Assembly: GCF_011043775.1 (NCBI RefSeq)
Contig: NZ_JAAKXY010000003.1
Coordinates: 682,001-746,000 of the forward strand
From: Natronolimnobius sp. AArcel1
GTDB taxonomy: Archaea; Halobacteriota; Halobacteria; Halobacteriales; Natrialbaceae
DNA length: 64,000 nucleotides
Direction of reading: 5' to 3'
Below, in pieces: positions 17,192 through 25,350 of this stretch. A model generated the notes under the pieces. It saw only the letters and a program-made list of their open reading frames with translations, was not told the origin of the DNA and ran no database searches. The position numbers and the translations under genes are program-made. The stretch's first letter is position 1; every line of letters starts with the position of its first letter.

Positions 17192-18082
17192 ATGGACGTT
17201 GCAATTTTGGGTTGTGGCTACATCGGCTGTGCGCTCGGCCGGCAACTCGCCGCGCGTGGCCACCGATCGATCGGGGTTCGACGCTCTGAGCGAGGCCTCG
17301 AGCAAATCGAGACGGCCGGGTTCGAGGCCGTACAGGCAGATATCACCGACGCGGACCAGTTGGCTGAAATTCCTGATGTCGACGCCGTCGTCTTCGCCGC
17401 GAGCAGCGGTGGGCGAGATGCCGAGGCCGCCCGCGAAATCTACGTCGAGGGATTGAAAACGACAATCGACGCGTTTGGCGAGCGCGAGAGCAGTCCCGAC
17501 CGCCTCGTCTACACGTCTTCAACCGGCGTCTACGGCGACCACGGCGGCGACTGGGTTGACGAGGAGACACCGATCGACCCGACGACGGCGAAAACCGAGG
17601 TTTTGGCCGAGGCCGAACGCGTCGCGCTCGAGCGCCCGGCCGAACACGGCTTCGACGGCACGGTCGCCCGTTTTGCAGGCCTTTACGGTCCTGATCGCTA
17701 CCGACTCGAGCGGTATCTCGAGGGCCCGGTCACGGAGGGGTATCTGAACATGGTTCATCGCAACGACGCCGCTGGGTCCGTCCGATACCTGCTTACCGAA
17801 GACCGTGCCCGTGACGATATTGTTCAGGTCGTCGACGACGAACCCGTCTCCAAGTGGGCGTTTGCAGACTGGCTCGCACACGAGTGTGATCTGCCCGAAC
17901 CACCGAAACAGACCAAAGCCGAGCGACTCGAGGCAGGTGACCTCTCGGAAGCGTCGCGACGACGGATACTGACGAGCAAGCGCTGTTCGAACGGGTATCT
18001 CCGGGACCTTGGCTACGAGTTTGTCTACCCGACGTATCGCGAGGGGTATCGCGACGCACTCGAGGCGTATTGCGGCGAGTAG
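17192..18082 (+). CDS. NAD(P)-dependent epimerase/dehydratase-like (extended SDR) protein
   Basis: This 296-residue protein starts at ATG 17192 (MDVAILGCGYIGCALGRQLA), where the GxGxxG nucleotide motif begins at once. A longer frame from 17168 adds nothing conserved. VYTSSTGVYG is the SDR beta-strand 5 region with the catalytic Ser, and a Lys in TTAKTEVLAEAERV takes the place of the usual YxxxK; no Tyr precedes it, so classical epimerase chemistry is doubtful. The C-terminal SKRCSNGYLRDLGYEFVYPT resembles YeeZ-type NAD(P)-binding proteins. Substrate unknown. Confidence 0.82.
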   Translation: MDVAILGCGYIGCALGRQLAARGHRSIGVRRSERGLEQIETAGFEAVQADITDADQLAEIPDVDAVVFAASSGGRDAEAAREIYVEGLKTTIDAFGERESSPDRLVYTSSTGVYGDHGGDWVDEETPIDPTTAKTEVLAEAERVALERPAEHGFDGTVARFAGLYGPDRYRLERYLEGPVTEGYLNMVHRNDAAGSVRYLLTEDRARDDIVQVVDDEPVSKWAFADWLAHECDLPEPPKQTKAERLEAGDLSEASRRRILTSKRCSNGYLRDLGYEFVYPTYREGYRDALEAYCGE

Positions 18083-18161
18083 GGAGTTCAATCGGACCGA
18101 GAGTGCCCCACACAGGGCAAAATGGAGTAAGCTTCTTGGGTATTCACTTTGAGTGTCTGGT

Positions 18162-19364
18162 ATGAGCGACGGGGACGCGATGAGCACCAGCGCGTTCACC
18201 GGGGGCGAGGCGGGGTCGTGGGCGCGTCCCGCAACAGCGGTCGACGAGATTACCGAGACGCTGCAGTCACTCGACCCGCTGGTACTCTCGCTGCTGGTGC
18301 TTGGCGCTGTTGCCCTCGTGTTGGGGGCCTGGTGGTTTGTACGCTGGTTCCGCAGACCGGCTGGTGCACACTTTCAGCGCGTCCTCGCGGAGTACGACGA
18401 GGTAACGGTGCTGATGCACCCGAATCCCGATCCGGACGCGATGTCGTGTGCAATGGCTGTCGACGCAATCGCCGCTGACGTTGGAACCGAGACAACGCTG
18501 CAGTACGCCGGCGAGATTCGTCATCAGGAAAATCGAGCATTTCGAACCGTCCTCGACCTCGAGATGGATAGCATCGAGTCGAGTTCGGAACTCGCGGCTG
18601 AGGCGACCGTCCTCGTCGACCACAACACACCACGCGGCTTTACGGGTGCCCAGACTGTCGAACCGATTGCCGTCGTTGATCATCACCCAGGCAACGGGAC
18701 AGGGACGGAGTTTACCGATGTCCGCACGGCATACGGCGCGGCATCGACAATTTTCGTCGAGTACCTGACCGACCTCGGTGCGACAGCCGATACTGACGCC
18801 GGCCTTGAACTCTCGCCAGAACTTGCAACGGGTCTCCTCTACGGCATTCAGTCCGATACGAACCACCTTACCAACGGCTGCTCGAAAGCCGAGTTCGACG
18901 CGGCTGCGAGCCTCTACGACTGGATCGACGAAGACTTGCTTGGCCGAATTGCCAATCCACAAGTCAGCGATGACGTACTCCAGATCAAAGCAACGGCGAT
19001 CACCGAAAAGCGCGTCGAGGGCCCCTTCGCGGTCTGCGATGTCGGTCGCGTGTCGAACACCGATGCAATTCCACAGGCTGCAGACGAACTCATGCACCTA
19101 GAGGGCGTCACAGCAGTCATCGTCTACGGCGCAAACGACGGCACGTTGCACCTCTCAGGCCGGTCTCGAGACGATCGCGTCCACATGGGCGAGACGCTTC
19201 GCCACGCCGTCAGCGACATTCCGATGGCAAACGCTGGCGGCCACGCCCGGATGGGTGGCGGACAGGTCTCGATCGAACACATGCGCGGGATCGGCCCCTC
19301 CGATGGAATCGATAAATCCGAGTTCGAAGAACGGCTCTTTTCGTCACTTTCGGGCGAGCGCTAA
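18162..19364 (+). CDS. Membrane-anchored DHH/DHHA1 phosphoesterase
   Basis: From ATG 18162 (400 residues) there is one transmembrane segment (about 40-63), then a DHH domain: HPNPDPD at 86-92, VDHNTP, and the name-giving DHH at 173-175. The DHHA1 domain ends with the GGH motif (AGGHARMGGG, 359-361). This order is that of cyclic-dinucleotide or nanoRNA phosphodiesterases (GdpP/NrnA superfamily). Haloarchaea make c-di-AMP, so a c-di-AMP or pApA phosphodiesterase at the membrane is a fair hypothesis; a nanoRNase is the main alternative. A zinc micro-protein gene follows, convergent. Confidence 0.85.
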   Translation: MSDGDAMSTSAFTGGEAGSWARPATAVDEITETLQSLDPLVLSLLVLGAVALVLGAWWFVRWFRRPAGAHFQRVLAEYDEVTVLMHPNPDPDAMSCAMAVDAIAADVGTETTLQYAGEIRHQENRAFRTVLDLEMDSIESSSELAAEATVLVDHNTPRGFTGAQTVEPIAVVDHHPGNGTGTEFTDVRTAYGAASTIFVEYLTDLGATADTDAGLELSPELATGLLYGIQSDTNHLTNGCSKAEFDAAASLYDWIDEDLLGRIANPQVSDDVLQIKATAITEKRVEGPFAVCDVGRVSNTDAIPQAADELMHLEGVTAVIVYGANDGTLHLSGRSRDDRVHMGETLRHAVSDIPMANAGGHARMGGGQVSIEHMRGIGPSDGIDKSEFEERLFSSLSGER

Positions 19365-19471
19365 TCGCGGCGCTCGTGATGAAGGAGAGACACCACGACG
19401 CATCGCTCGAGAACGCGTTGATCGGTGTGAACCGCTCTGCCCCGCGAGCGGTCGGTTGTGCCGTGCGTTGC

Positions 19472-19642
19472 TTACCGAATCTCTTTCCACTCGGCGTCAC
19501 AGTCCGGACAGATCCGGACGGTCTTGATCGAGTCAGGGTCGTTTTCGGTCTTCAGTGGCTGGTCGCAGTCGCCACAGACGAGTCGATCGTAGGTGTCCTT
19601 ATCGAGTTCGCCTTCGCGGAGTGCCTTCCGGACAGATTTCAT
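19472..19642 (-). CDS. 56-residue zinc-finger micro-protein (HVO_0758-like)
   Basis: The start at ATG 19642 gives MKSVRKALREGELDKDTYDR and then two CxxC knuckles (CGDC and CPDC) about 20 residues apart, ending in EWKEIR. The length of 56 and the N-terminal KALREGELDKDTYDRL match the Haloferax zinc-finger micro-protein HVO_0758 as I remember it, which has a solved structure and no enzymatic activity. It presumably folds around one zinc ion. The frame extending to 19705 is not conserved in character. It lies next to the DHH phosphoesterase, convergent. Confidence 0.85.
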   Translation of the reverse strand: MKSVRKALREGELDKDTYDRLVCGDCDQPLKTENDPDSIKTVRICPDCDAEWKEIR

Positions 19643-19781
19643 GTTCACCCTGTAGGAAGGTAGGGGAGAAAAAGACCGGGGGCTTTCTCCAGCACTGTCC
19701 GACACACGTCTGACGCCGTTCGGACATGCAGCGCTGGCCGGAGTCGTGGCCGTTTTACCGATTCAGCCGAAGAGACCATCG

Positions 19782-20975
19782 ATGGAGTACGTACAGGAGC
19801 GAATCACGACACTCCACGATTTCGGTGGGCTGGGGACGAAATCGGGGCTCACGAAGACCAACACCGACACGACCAGCACTGACGACGCTGCCCACGTTTC
19901 CCCAATCGCCCAGACCGCCGTTATCGTCCCGATGACCGCGCGCGAACACCGCAACCCCGCCGCCGCGCGCGTCCTCTCGGAACTCGAGTCGCTCGAGCCA
20001 GCCCCGGCCGCAGTGTACATTCCCGTTCGGGCGTCTGCCGACGAGTTTCCGGCATTTCGTGAGTGGCTGACGTCGTTTTCGCTCCCAGTACGTGTCCTCT
20101 GGTGTTCCGCGCCCGCTGTTGAGACGATGCTCGCGCGCGCCGGCCTCGATGGCGAGTTCGGGAAGGGCAGAGACGTCTGGCTCGCGCTCGGGCCAGCGGC
20201 CGCCGCCGGCGAGTACGTCGTCGTCCACGACGCGGACGCGCGAAGTTACACCGCCGACCACGTCCAACGACTGCTCGCGCCGCTTGCGATGGACGCTGGC
20301 TTTGAGTTCTCGAAGGGGTACTACGCTCGAATCGAGGATGATCGACTCTATGGCCGTCTGTTTCGCCTGTTCTACGCGCCGGTTCTCCGGGCGCTTGCGA
20401 GCGACCACGACGCCCCTATTCTCGAGTACCTGCAGTCGTTTCGATACGCATTAGCCGGCGAGTTCGCGATGACCGCCGAGTTGGCGACCCAGCTGCGAAC
20501 GCCACGAACCTGGGGTCTCGAGGTGGGGACACTCGGTGATGCCTTCGATCACGCTGGATTTTCTGGCACCGCACAGGTCGACCTCGGACAGCACGTCCAC
20601 GACCACCGCGCAGTCGCGGGCGAGACCGGTCTCGAGGGAATGAGTCGAGAAGTCGCTGAAACCCTCTTTCGCGTACTCGAGGCAGGCGGAATCGATCCCA
20701 ACTACGAGACGCTGGCCGACCGGTACCGAACGGCCGGTCTCGCATTACTCAAACAGTATCGCGCTGACGCGGCGTACAACGGCCTCGAGTACGACTACGC
20801 TGGCGAACGCAATCAACTCGAGCGATACGCGGGTGCGATCGACCCGCCCGGCGTCGACCGACGACTCCCACGCTGGACCGACACCGCACTCGAGACGGCT
20901 GCGGTTGTCGATGCGACACAGCCATGGACTGACCAGCCGAACGCGTCGTCGCTCGGCTCGCAGAGACAGGACTGA
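19782..20975 (+). CDS. Glycosyltransferase, GpgS/MpgS-like (GT81-type)
   Basis: This 397-residue protein starts at ATG 19782 (MEYVQERITTLHDF), the opening usual for the haloarchaeal family. It has a GT-A fold with AVIVPMTAREHRN as nucleotide-binding strand and EYVVVHDADARSY as the metal-binding DxD. The middle RTWGLEVGTLGDAF and QVDLGQHVHDH resemble glucosyl- and mannosyl-3-phosphoglycerate synthases, which make compatible solutes or their precursors. That substrate assignment is by resemblance. Downstream come a small conserved gene and a Nudix gene on the same strand. Confidence 0.82.
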   Translation: MEYVQERITTLHDFGGLGTKSGLTKTNTDTTSTDDAAHVSPIAQTAVIVPMTAREHRNPAAARVLSELESLEPAPAAVYIPVRASADEFPAFREWLTSFSLPVRVLWCSAPAVETMLARAGLDGEFGKGRDVWLALGPAAAAGEYVVVHDADARSYTADHVQRLLAPLAMDAGFEFSKGYYARIEDDRLYGRLFRLFYAPVLRALASDHDAPILEYLQSFRYALAGEFAMTAELATQLRTPRTWGLEVGTLGDAFDHAGFSGTAQVDLGQHVHDHRAVAGETGLEGMSREVAETLFRVLEAGGIDPNYETLADRYRTAGLALLKQYRADAAYNGLEYDYAGERNQLERYAGAIDPPGVDRRLPRWTDTALETAAVVDATQPWTDQPNASSLGSQRQD

Positions 20976-21050
20976 GTCGGCGAGCAAAGCGCGTTCGCAC
21001 TCGACACGAGAAGCTAAAGACTAATCCGGGAACCCGCCGTGTACCCGTGT

Positions 21051-21521
21051 ATGGATGCTACGGCCGACGAACTGGCGGGCGTCGTCGACCTCTTTGGTGG
21101 CCTGACGCGCGCCGAACTCGAGCGCGCACTCTCGGAGGCAGCCTACCGCGCCGATGGCCAGTCAGTCGATGGGGAGGCACTCGAGGCTGCACTCGAGGAT
21201 GCGCGCCGTTCGTTTGCACTGCTCGAGTACGAGCGACCGGACGCCGAGGCGCTGGTGGTTGCCGGCCCGACGGCGTTCCCAACCGTCCCGACCCACGCCG
21301 AGGACGTGCCACACATCCTCGACGTTGAGCGCCGCCGCCTCGATCGGGACGCACTCGGCGAGCACGCACGTGAGGAGTTTCGCACCGCTGTCGACGAGGC
21401 GGTGGCCACAGACAACACTGATCGCCTGGAAGCGTTACTCGACATCAGCTACGATATCGAAGCCTGGGCCCCGGTCGACCTCGCTGCTGACCGAGACCAA
21501 CTAGAAACCGCCCTCGAGTGA
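21051..21521 (+). CDS. Conserved haloarchaeal protein (DUF7109-like)
   Basis: This 156-residue soluble acidic protein starts at ATG 21051 (MDATADELAGVVDLFGGLTR) and carries ELERALSEAAYRADGQSVD, then VPHILDVERRRLDR. The first half resembles a helical ATPase-associated or helix-turn-helix region, but there is no P-loop and no cysteine. I know it only as a conserved haloarchaeal family that occurs next to the glycosyltransferase and Nudix genes. It ends seven bases before the Nudix start, so the two are probably cotranscribed. Function unknown. Confidence 0.7.
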   Translation: MDATADELAGVVDLFGGLTRAELERALSEAAYRADGQSVDGEALEAALEDARRSFALLEYERPDAEALVVAGPTAFPTVPTHAEDVPHILDVERRRLDRDALGEHAREEFRTAVDEAVATDNTDRLEALLDISYDIEAWAPVDLAADRDQLETALE

Positions 21522-21528
21522 GGTCACT

Positions 21529-22125
21529 ATGTCTCCCTCCCAGTACACACTGACTCTCGAGCCAATCGCCGCCCACGAACCCCGAGAGATCGACGATCAG
21601 CCCGAAAATGCAGCTGTCCTTGCCCCGGTCGTCAACCGAGCAGACGGCGATTATCTTTTGTTTACCCGCCGAGCGGACCACCTCGGTAAACATCCCGGCC
21701 AGATGAGTTTTCCCGGGGGCGGCGCCGAACCGATTGATGAGTCCATTCTCGAGACCGCACTTCGGGAGTCGAACGAAGAGATCAACCTCGAGCCGGACGA
21801 AGCTGATGTGATCGGCCAACTCGATGACATTCGCACGGTGACAGAGTATGCAGTGACGCCGTTCGTCGCGCGTGTCCCCGACCGGGCGTACGAACGCGAC
21901 GGAAACGAAGTCGCCGAAATTGTGTTTCTCCCGCTATCAGGGCTGCTCGACCCAAATAACTACGAGTACGAACGACGCGAGCACCCCCACTACGGCGAGA
22001 TCGTTATCCACTATTTCCACGTTGATGGCTACACCGTCTGGGGCGCAACCGGCCGCATTCTGGTGCAACTGCTCGAGTTGGCAACGCCGTTTGAAGCGCC
22101 CGAGCGAATCGACCGAACGCAGTAA
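21529..22125 (+). CDS. Nudix hydrolase, CoA pyrophosphatase type
   Basis: This 198-residue protein contains LLFTRRADHLGKHPGQMSFP, the CoA-pyrophosphatase (UPF0035) signature, running into the Nudix box from G65 to L87 (GAEPIDESILETALRESNEE). Within GX5EX7REUXEEXGU the metal-binding REXXEE is intact, but the U after RE is Ser and the Gly before the last U is Asn (N86). It should hydrolyse CoA or a related nucleoside diphosphate derivative to phosphopantetheine and 3',5'-ADP. It follows the DUF7109-like gene closely. Confidence 0.88.
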   Translation: MSPSQYTLTLEPIAAHEPREIDDQPENAAVLAPVVNRADGDYLLFTRRADHLGKHPGQMSFPGGGAEPIDESILETALRESNEEINLEPDEADVIGQLDDIRTVTEYAVTPFVARVPDRAYERDGNEVAEIVFLPLSGLLDPNNYEYERREHPHYGEIVIHYFHVDGYTVWGATGRILVQLLELATPFEAPERIDRTQ

Positions 22126-22257
22126 TCGGGAGGAACGCCAGCCTTTTGCGCGTTCCACTCACAGCAGTGCTATGATCGACAGAGTCGCGTTTTGCGCTCG
22201 CCGTCGGCGAATCATCTCCGCCGCCGCGTTCGCTCGCGTCGCTCGAGGTGACATGCC

Positions 22258-23037
22258 GTGTTAACGACGAGTACCGTCGCACGGACCGGGCTTGATGCAA
22301 TCGCACTCAAACCAGCCGAGTGTTCCGTCTCGCGGGCGCTCGACATTCCAGCTGAGACGATCGCAATCGACTACGAAGGCCGCGAGCATCTGCCTAACAC
22401 CGAGACGCTCGAGGCACTCACAGCCCACGCCAGTGTCCGGTTGACGACACCCGTTCGTGCAGACGGCTTCGATCCGCTCGGTGATGATTCCATCCTCGAG
22501 ACGCTGCCCGACGGCGTCAAACGCGTCCTCGTTGCGGGACATCCGGAATACCTCACTGACGAGGAGCGCCGCCGTGCTGTTGCGCCGCGACTGGGAAGTG
22601 CACTCGAGACAGAGCCGGACGCGTGGGTGGGTACAGAGAGTGTTGAACGGCTCGCGATGGCGACCGGAGCGTCTCAGTTTGATCTGCTCACCGGGCAAAC
22701 CCACCGCGAACTTCGCGCGCTGCGAGCGGCCGGGTTCGACGGTGAGATCGTGATCTACGCGCCGACCGTGCTCACGACCGACGAGGACGCAATTCTTGAC
22801 GCCGTCGGCGCATACGTCGCCCGCCGTCGCCCCGTTTCCGAGGCGTTGCCAACAGACGCACAGACGGATTCGCAAGCAACCGGCCGCGCCCGCGAGGTGC
22901 TGGGAGATGCCGTCAGAGACTACGCCCTCGTTGGCTCGCCCGATGAGATATGCGATCGGACGGACGCACTTCGCGAGTCGGGTGCAACGACCATCGTTGG
23001 ACATCCTGCGCGGTCGCTCGAGCCGTTCGTGGAGTAA
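22258..23037 (+). CDS. Conserved haloarchaeal protein with luciferase-like C-terminal motif
   Basis: The start is taken at GTG 22258 (259 residues: M-L-T-T-S-T-V). The protein has an alternating alpha/beta pattern with VKRVLVAGHPEYLTDEERRR and EIVIYAPTVLTTDEDAILDA. It closes with DYALVGSPDEICDRTDALRE, followed by SGATTIVGHPA, which resembles the end of luciferase-like (F420 or FMN) monooxygenases. The N-terminal half does not show a clear flavin site. I would not name a reaction. It precedes the FAD oxidoreductase gene by 114 bases on the same strand, which may be functionally relevant. Confidence 0.6.
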   Translation: MLTTSTVARTGLDAIALKPAECSVSRALDIPAETIAIDYEGREHLPNTETLEALTAHASVRLTTPVRADGFDPLGDDSILETLPDGVKRVLVAGHPEYLTDEERRRAVAPRLGSALETEPDAWVGTESVERLAMATGASQFDLLTGQTHRELRALRAAGFDGEIVIYAPTVLTTDEDAILDAVGAYVARRRPVSEALPTDAQTDSQATGRAREVLGDAVRDYALVGSPDEICDRTDALRESGATTIVGHPARSLEPFVE

Positions 23038-23151
23038 CCCATTTTTTCGACGCAAGCGAGCCGAGCGTATAAGGGACTTCGGCGGACAGACACAGACGAT
23101 GACGCGAGTCCGACACGAGCCAACTGCGCTTGCAGTGGTGGGTGATCGACG

Positions 23152-24378
23152 ATGAGCAACGATCCGCTCGGTGGCGACGCGACTGGTGATGACGCCGACC
23201 TCGCCGTCGGCGCTGATGCATTCGTCGACCGCGGAGCCGGCCTCGAGGTCGCCGTCGTCGGCGCGGGAGCGGTCGGCGCGACGGCAGCGTACGACCTCGC
23301 CCGCGAGGGGACCGATGTGACGCTGTACGACGGCGGACAGGTCGCAAGCGGCTCGAGCGGCCGGGCAGCGGGCATCTGCTACGATGCGTTTGCCGACCCG
23401 ATAGATGCCGAACTCGCGGGCGATTCGATCGAGCGTTTTCGTGCGTTATCGGGCGACGAGACGTTCCCGTTCGTCGAATGTCCGTACGTTTGGCTGGCTC
23501 GCGAGGGTGACGATGAGCACGCAGACGCGATTCGCGAGCAGGTCAGTCGCATGCAAGACCACGGCGTCGTCGCCCTCGAGATGGACGGCAACGCGCTGGC
23601 AGATCGATTCGACGCGCTGCGAACGGACGACGTTGCCGTGACGGGGATTGCCGGTGCGGCAGGGTATACTGAGCCCGCGAGCTACACCGCCTGTCTCGCG
23701 GCGGCCGCGACCGGCGCTGGCGCAACGCTCGAGACCGAGACGCCGGTCGACGTTCGCACCGATCCCACGCGCGTCGTTCGCGAGGATGGGAGCGACCACG
23801 CAGTCGACGCCGTGCTCGTCGCGGCGGGCGCTCACACCAAACAACTCCTCGCCGAGGCGGGCGTTCCGATTGCGATGAAGCCCTACCGCGTACAGGCACT
23901 CATCGCGAGCGTCACAGACGGATTGACGGAACCGATCTGCTATGACGCAACCGAGGGGTTCTACGTCCGCCCACACCCGGACGGCATCCTCGCGGGCAAC
24001 GGCACCGAAGAGGTAGAAGCCGATCCGGACGAGTACGACCGCGACGCAACCGATGAGTTCGCACCGGACCTGCTCGAGCGCGTCTCCCATCGTTACCCGA
24101 ACGCGACGTTCGACCTCGAGCGCGCCTGGGCCGGTCTCTGTACGGCGACACCCGACCGCGACCCACTCGTTGGCCGCCTCGAGGACGGGCTGTATGTCGC
24201 GACTGGCTTTCAGGGCCATGGCTTTATGCGCGCGCCGGCGATCGGTGAGCGAATTGCTGGCCAAATACTCGGCGATGACGGGATTAACGCCTTCGATCCG
24301 ACGCGTTTCGACGGCGACGAAGAATTTTCGATCAGCGAGGGGATGACGATCGACTGGGACAAAACCAGCACAGAATAG
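23152..24378 (+). CDS. FAD-dependent oxidoreductase (DAO family)
   Basis: This 408-residue protein has an acidic N-terminal extension of about 33 residues and then the dinucleotide fold LEVAVVGAGAVGATAAYDLA, with the SGSSGRAAGI turn that contacts FAD. The C-terminal ATGFQGHGFMRAPAIGERIA is typical of the glycine/sarcosine/D-amino-acid oxidase group. Such enzymes oxidise secondary amines, amino acids or glycerol-3-phosphate. The exact substrate is not readable. Lack of a membrane segment suggests a cytoplasmic enzyme. It is convergent with the Hsp20 gene, 24 bases apart. Confidence 0.85.
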   Translation: MSNDPLGGDATGDDADLAVGADAFVDRGAGLEVAVVGAGAVGATAAYDLAREGTDVTLYDGGQVASGSSGRAAGICYDAFADPIDAELAGDSIERFRALSGDETFPFVECPYVWLAREGDDEHADAIREQVSRMQDHGVVALEMDGNALADRFDALRTDDVAVTGIAGAAGYTEPASYTACLAAAATGAGATLETETPVDVRTDPTRVVREDGSDHAVDAVLVAAGAHTKQLLAEAGVPIAMKPYRVQALIASVTDGLTEPICYDATEGFYVRPHPDGILAGNGTEEVEADPDEYDRDATDEFAPDLLERVSHRYPNATFDLERAWAGLCTATPDRDPLVGRLEDGLYVATGFQGHGFMRAPAIGERIAGQILGDDGINAFDPTRFDGDEEFSISEGMTIDWDKTSTE

Positions 24379-24402
24379 AGATGAAAAATACCGTGCGCAG
24401 TC

Positions 24403-24885
24403 TCAGTCGTCAACCGTCACTTCGCCCGGTTCGATACTCTCTGCGTGTGCAGCGTGGTCGTGGTCTGCAACCGCGCGCTCGGTGTCCGTCTCGTCGTCTT
24501 CTGCAAGCGTCTCGTCTTTCGGAATTTCGATGCGAAGCGTACCGTGTTCGGTGAGTCGAGCCGCGCCCGCATCCGGATCGACAACAGCATCAGCGGGGAG
24601 GTCAGCCTCTCCCTCGAGTTGCAGTCCGCGACCGGGGAAGCGAACGTCGTATCGATCACGGAACTCGCGATACCGTTCGATGCGGATTTTGACGCTGCCG
24701 CTGAGATACCGTACCTCGATATCGTCGGGGTCGGTTCCCGGCGCGTCGAAGACGACGAGATACGCGGTGTCGCTCTCGAGGACGTCGACCGGGAGCGATC
24801 GATTCGATTGCAGATGGCCGTTTGCGCGTCCGACCTGTCGATACACGGTGTTCGTAATCGAGCGGCCGAACTCTCGCAGCGTCAC
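24403..24885 (-). CDS. Hsp20/alpha-crystallin family small heat-shock protein
   Basis: This 160-residue protein starts at GTG 24885. The alpha-crystallin domain covers about residues 30-122: LPVDVLESDTAYLVVFDAPG, VRYLSGSVKIRIERYREF, and the closing HGTLRIEIPKDE. An Asp/His-rich tail follows (ADHDHAAHAESIE). Members hold unfolding proteins in oligomeric shells without ATP. The C-terminal I-x-I anchor is not obvious, only IEIP at the strand end. It is a single-gene unit between the FAD oxidoreductase gene and a small zinc protein gene. Confidence 0.87.
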   Translation of the reverse strand: MTLREFGRSITNTVYRQVGRANGHLQSNRSLPVDVLESDTAYLVVFDAPGTDPDDIEVRYLSGSVKIRIERYREFRDRYDVRFPGRGLQLEGEADLPADAVVDPDAGAARLTEHGTLRIEIPKDETLAEDDETDTERAVADHDHAAHAESIEPGEVTVDD

Positions 24886-25056
24886 CTGTTTTCACCTCTG
24901 CTTGCGCGCTGTATACACCCGATAAAATCGCGCGAGACGCGCTTGGGGACCAGCCAATTCGCGGGAGACATGTCCAGATGAAGTCGTATGTGGGCCACGT
25001 TCTTATTGATTTTGTCGGTTAGTAAATAAACGTCTGACGGTGTCTTCGAGTCACTA

Positions 25057-25215
25057 TTAGAGTTCGACCGACTCGAGACAGTTTGTGCCGCCACAGACTG
25101 GACAGGATAGCTCCGAGACCCCAAACTCGTCTGGCACGTCGTAGGTGTAATGGTTCTCGAACATATCGAGAAAGCAATCGTCGTCGGTGCAAACAATTTC
25201 TTCTGTCGGTGGCAT
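25057..25215 (-). CDS. Small CxxC zinc-ribbon protein, 52 residues
   Basis: ATG 25215 opens MPPTEEIVCTDDDCFLDMFE; the second half holds CPVCGGTNCLESVEL. Cysteine pairs C-x4-C and C-x2-C could bind one zinc, with NHYTYDVPDEFGV between them. The arrangement is a small zinc ribbon, and I remember very similar proteins across haloarchaea, without a known role. It is divergent from the radical SAM gene with a 135-base gap. The longer frame to 25275 runs through non-conserved sequence. Confidence 0.78.
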   Translation of the reverse strand: MPPTEEIVCTDDDCFLDMFENHYTYDVPDEFGVSELSCPVCGGTNCLESVEL

Positions 25216-25350
25216 ACCGCGTACTAGTGGGTGTCGACCTATCAACGTCTGGGTTGCGGCACGATAGCACCGCACTCGAGTGTGGGTGTCGCGGACCGCC
25301 TATCGAGCCGTGTAGTCACCGTTTTATCGCTCGAGGCGCTACCGCAGTCT

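Noticed and set aside
22126-22257. Possible small gene in the gap after the Nudix gene
   Set aside because: The sequence is GC-rich with repeated CGC/GCG words, and short frames there lack any conserved feature.
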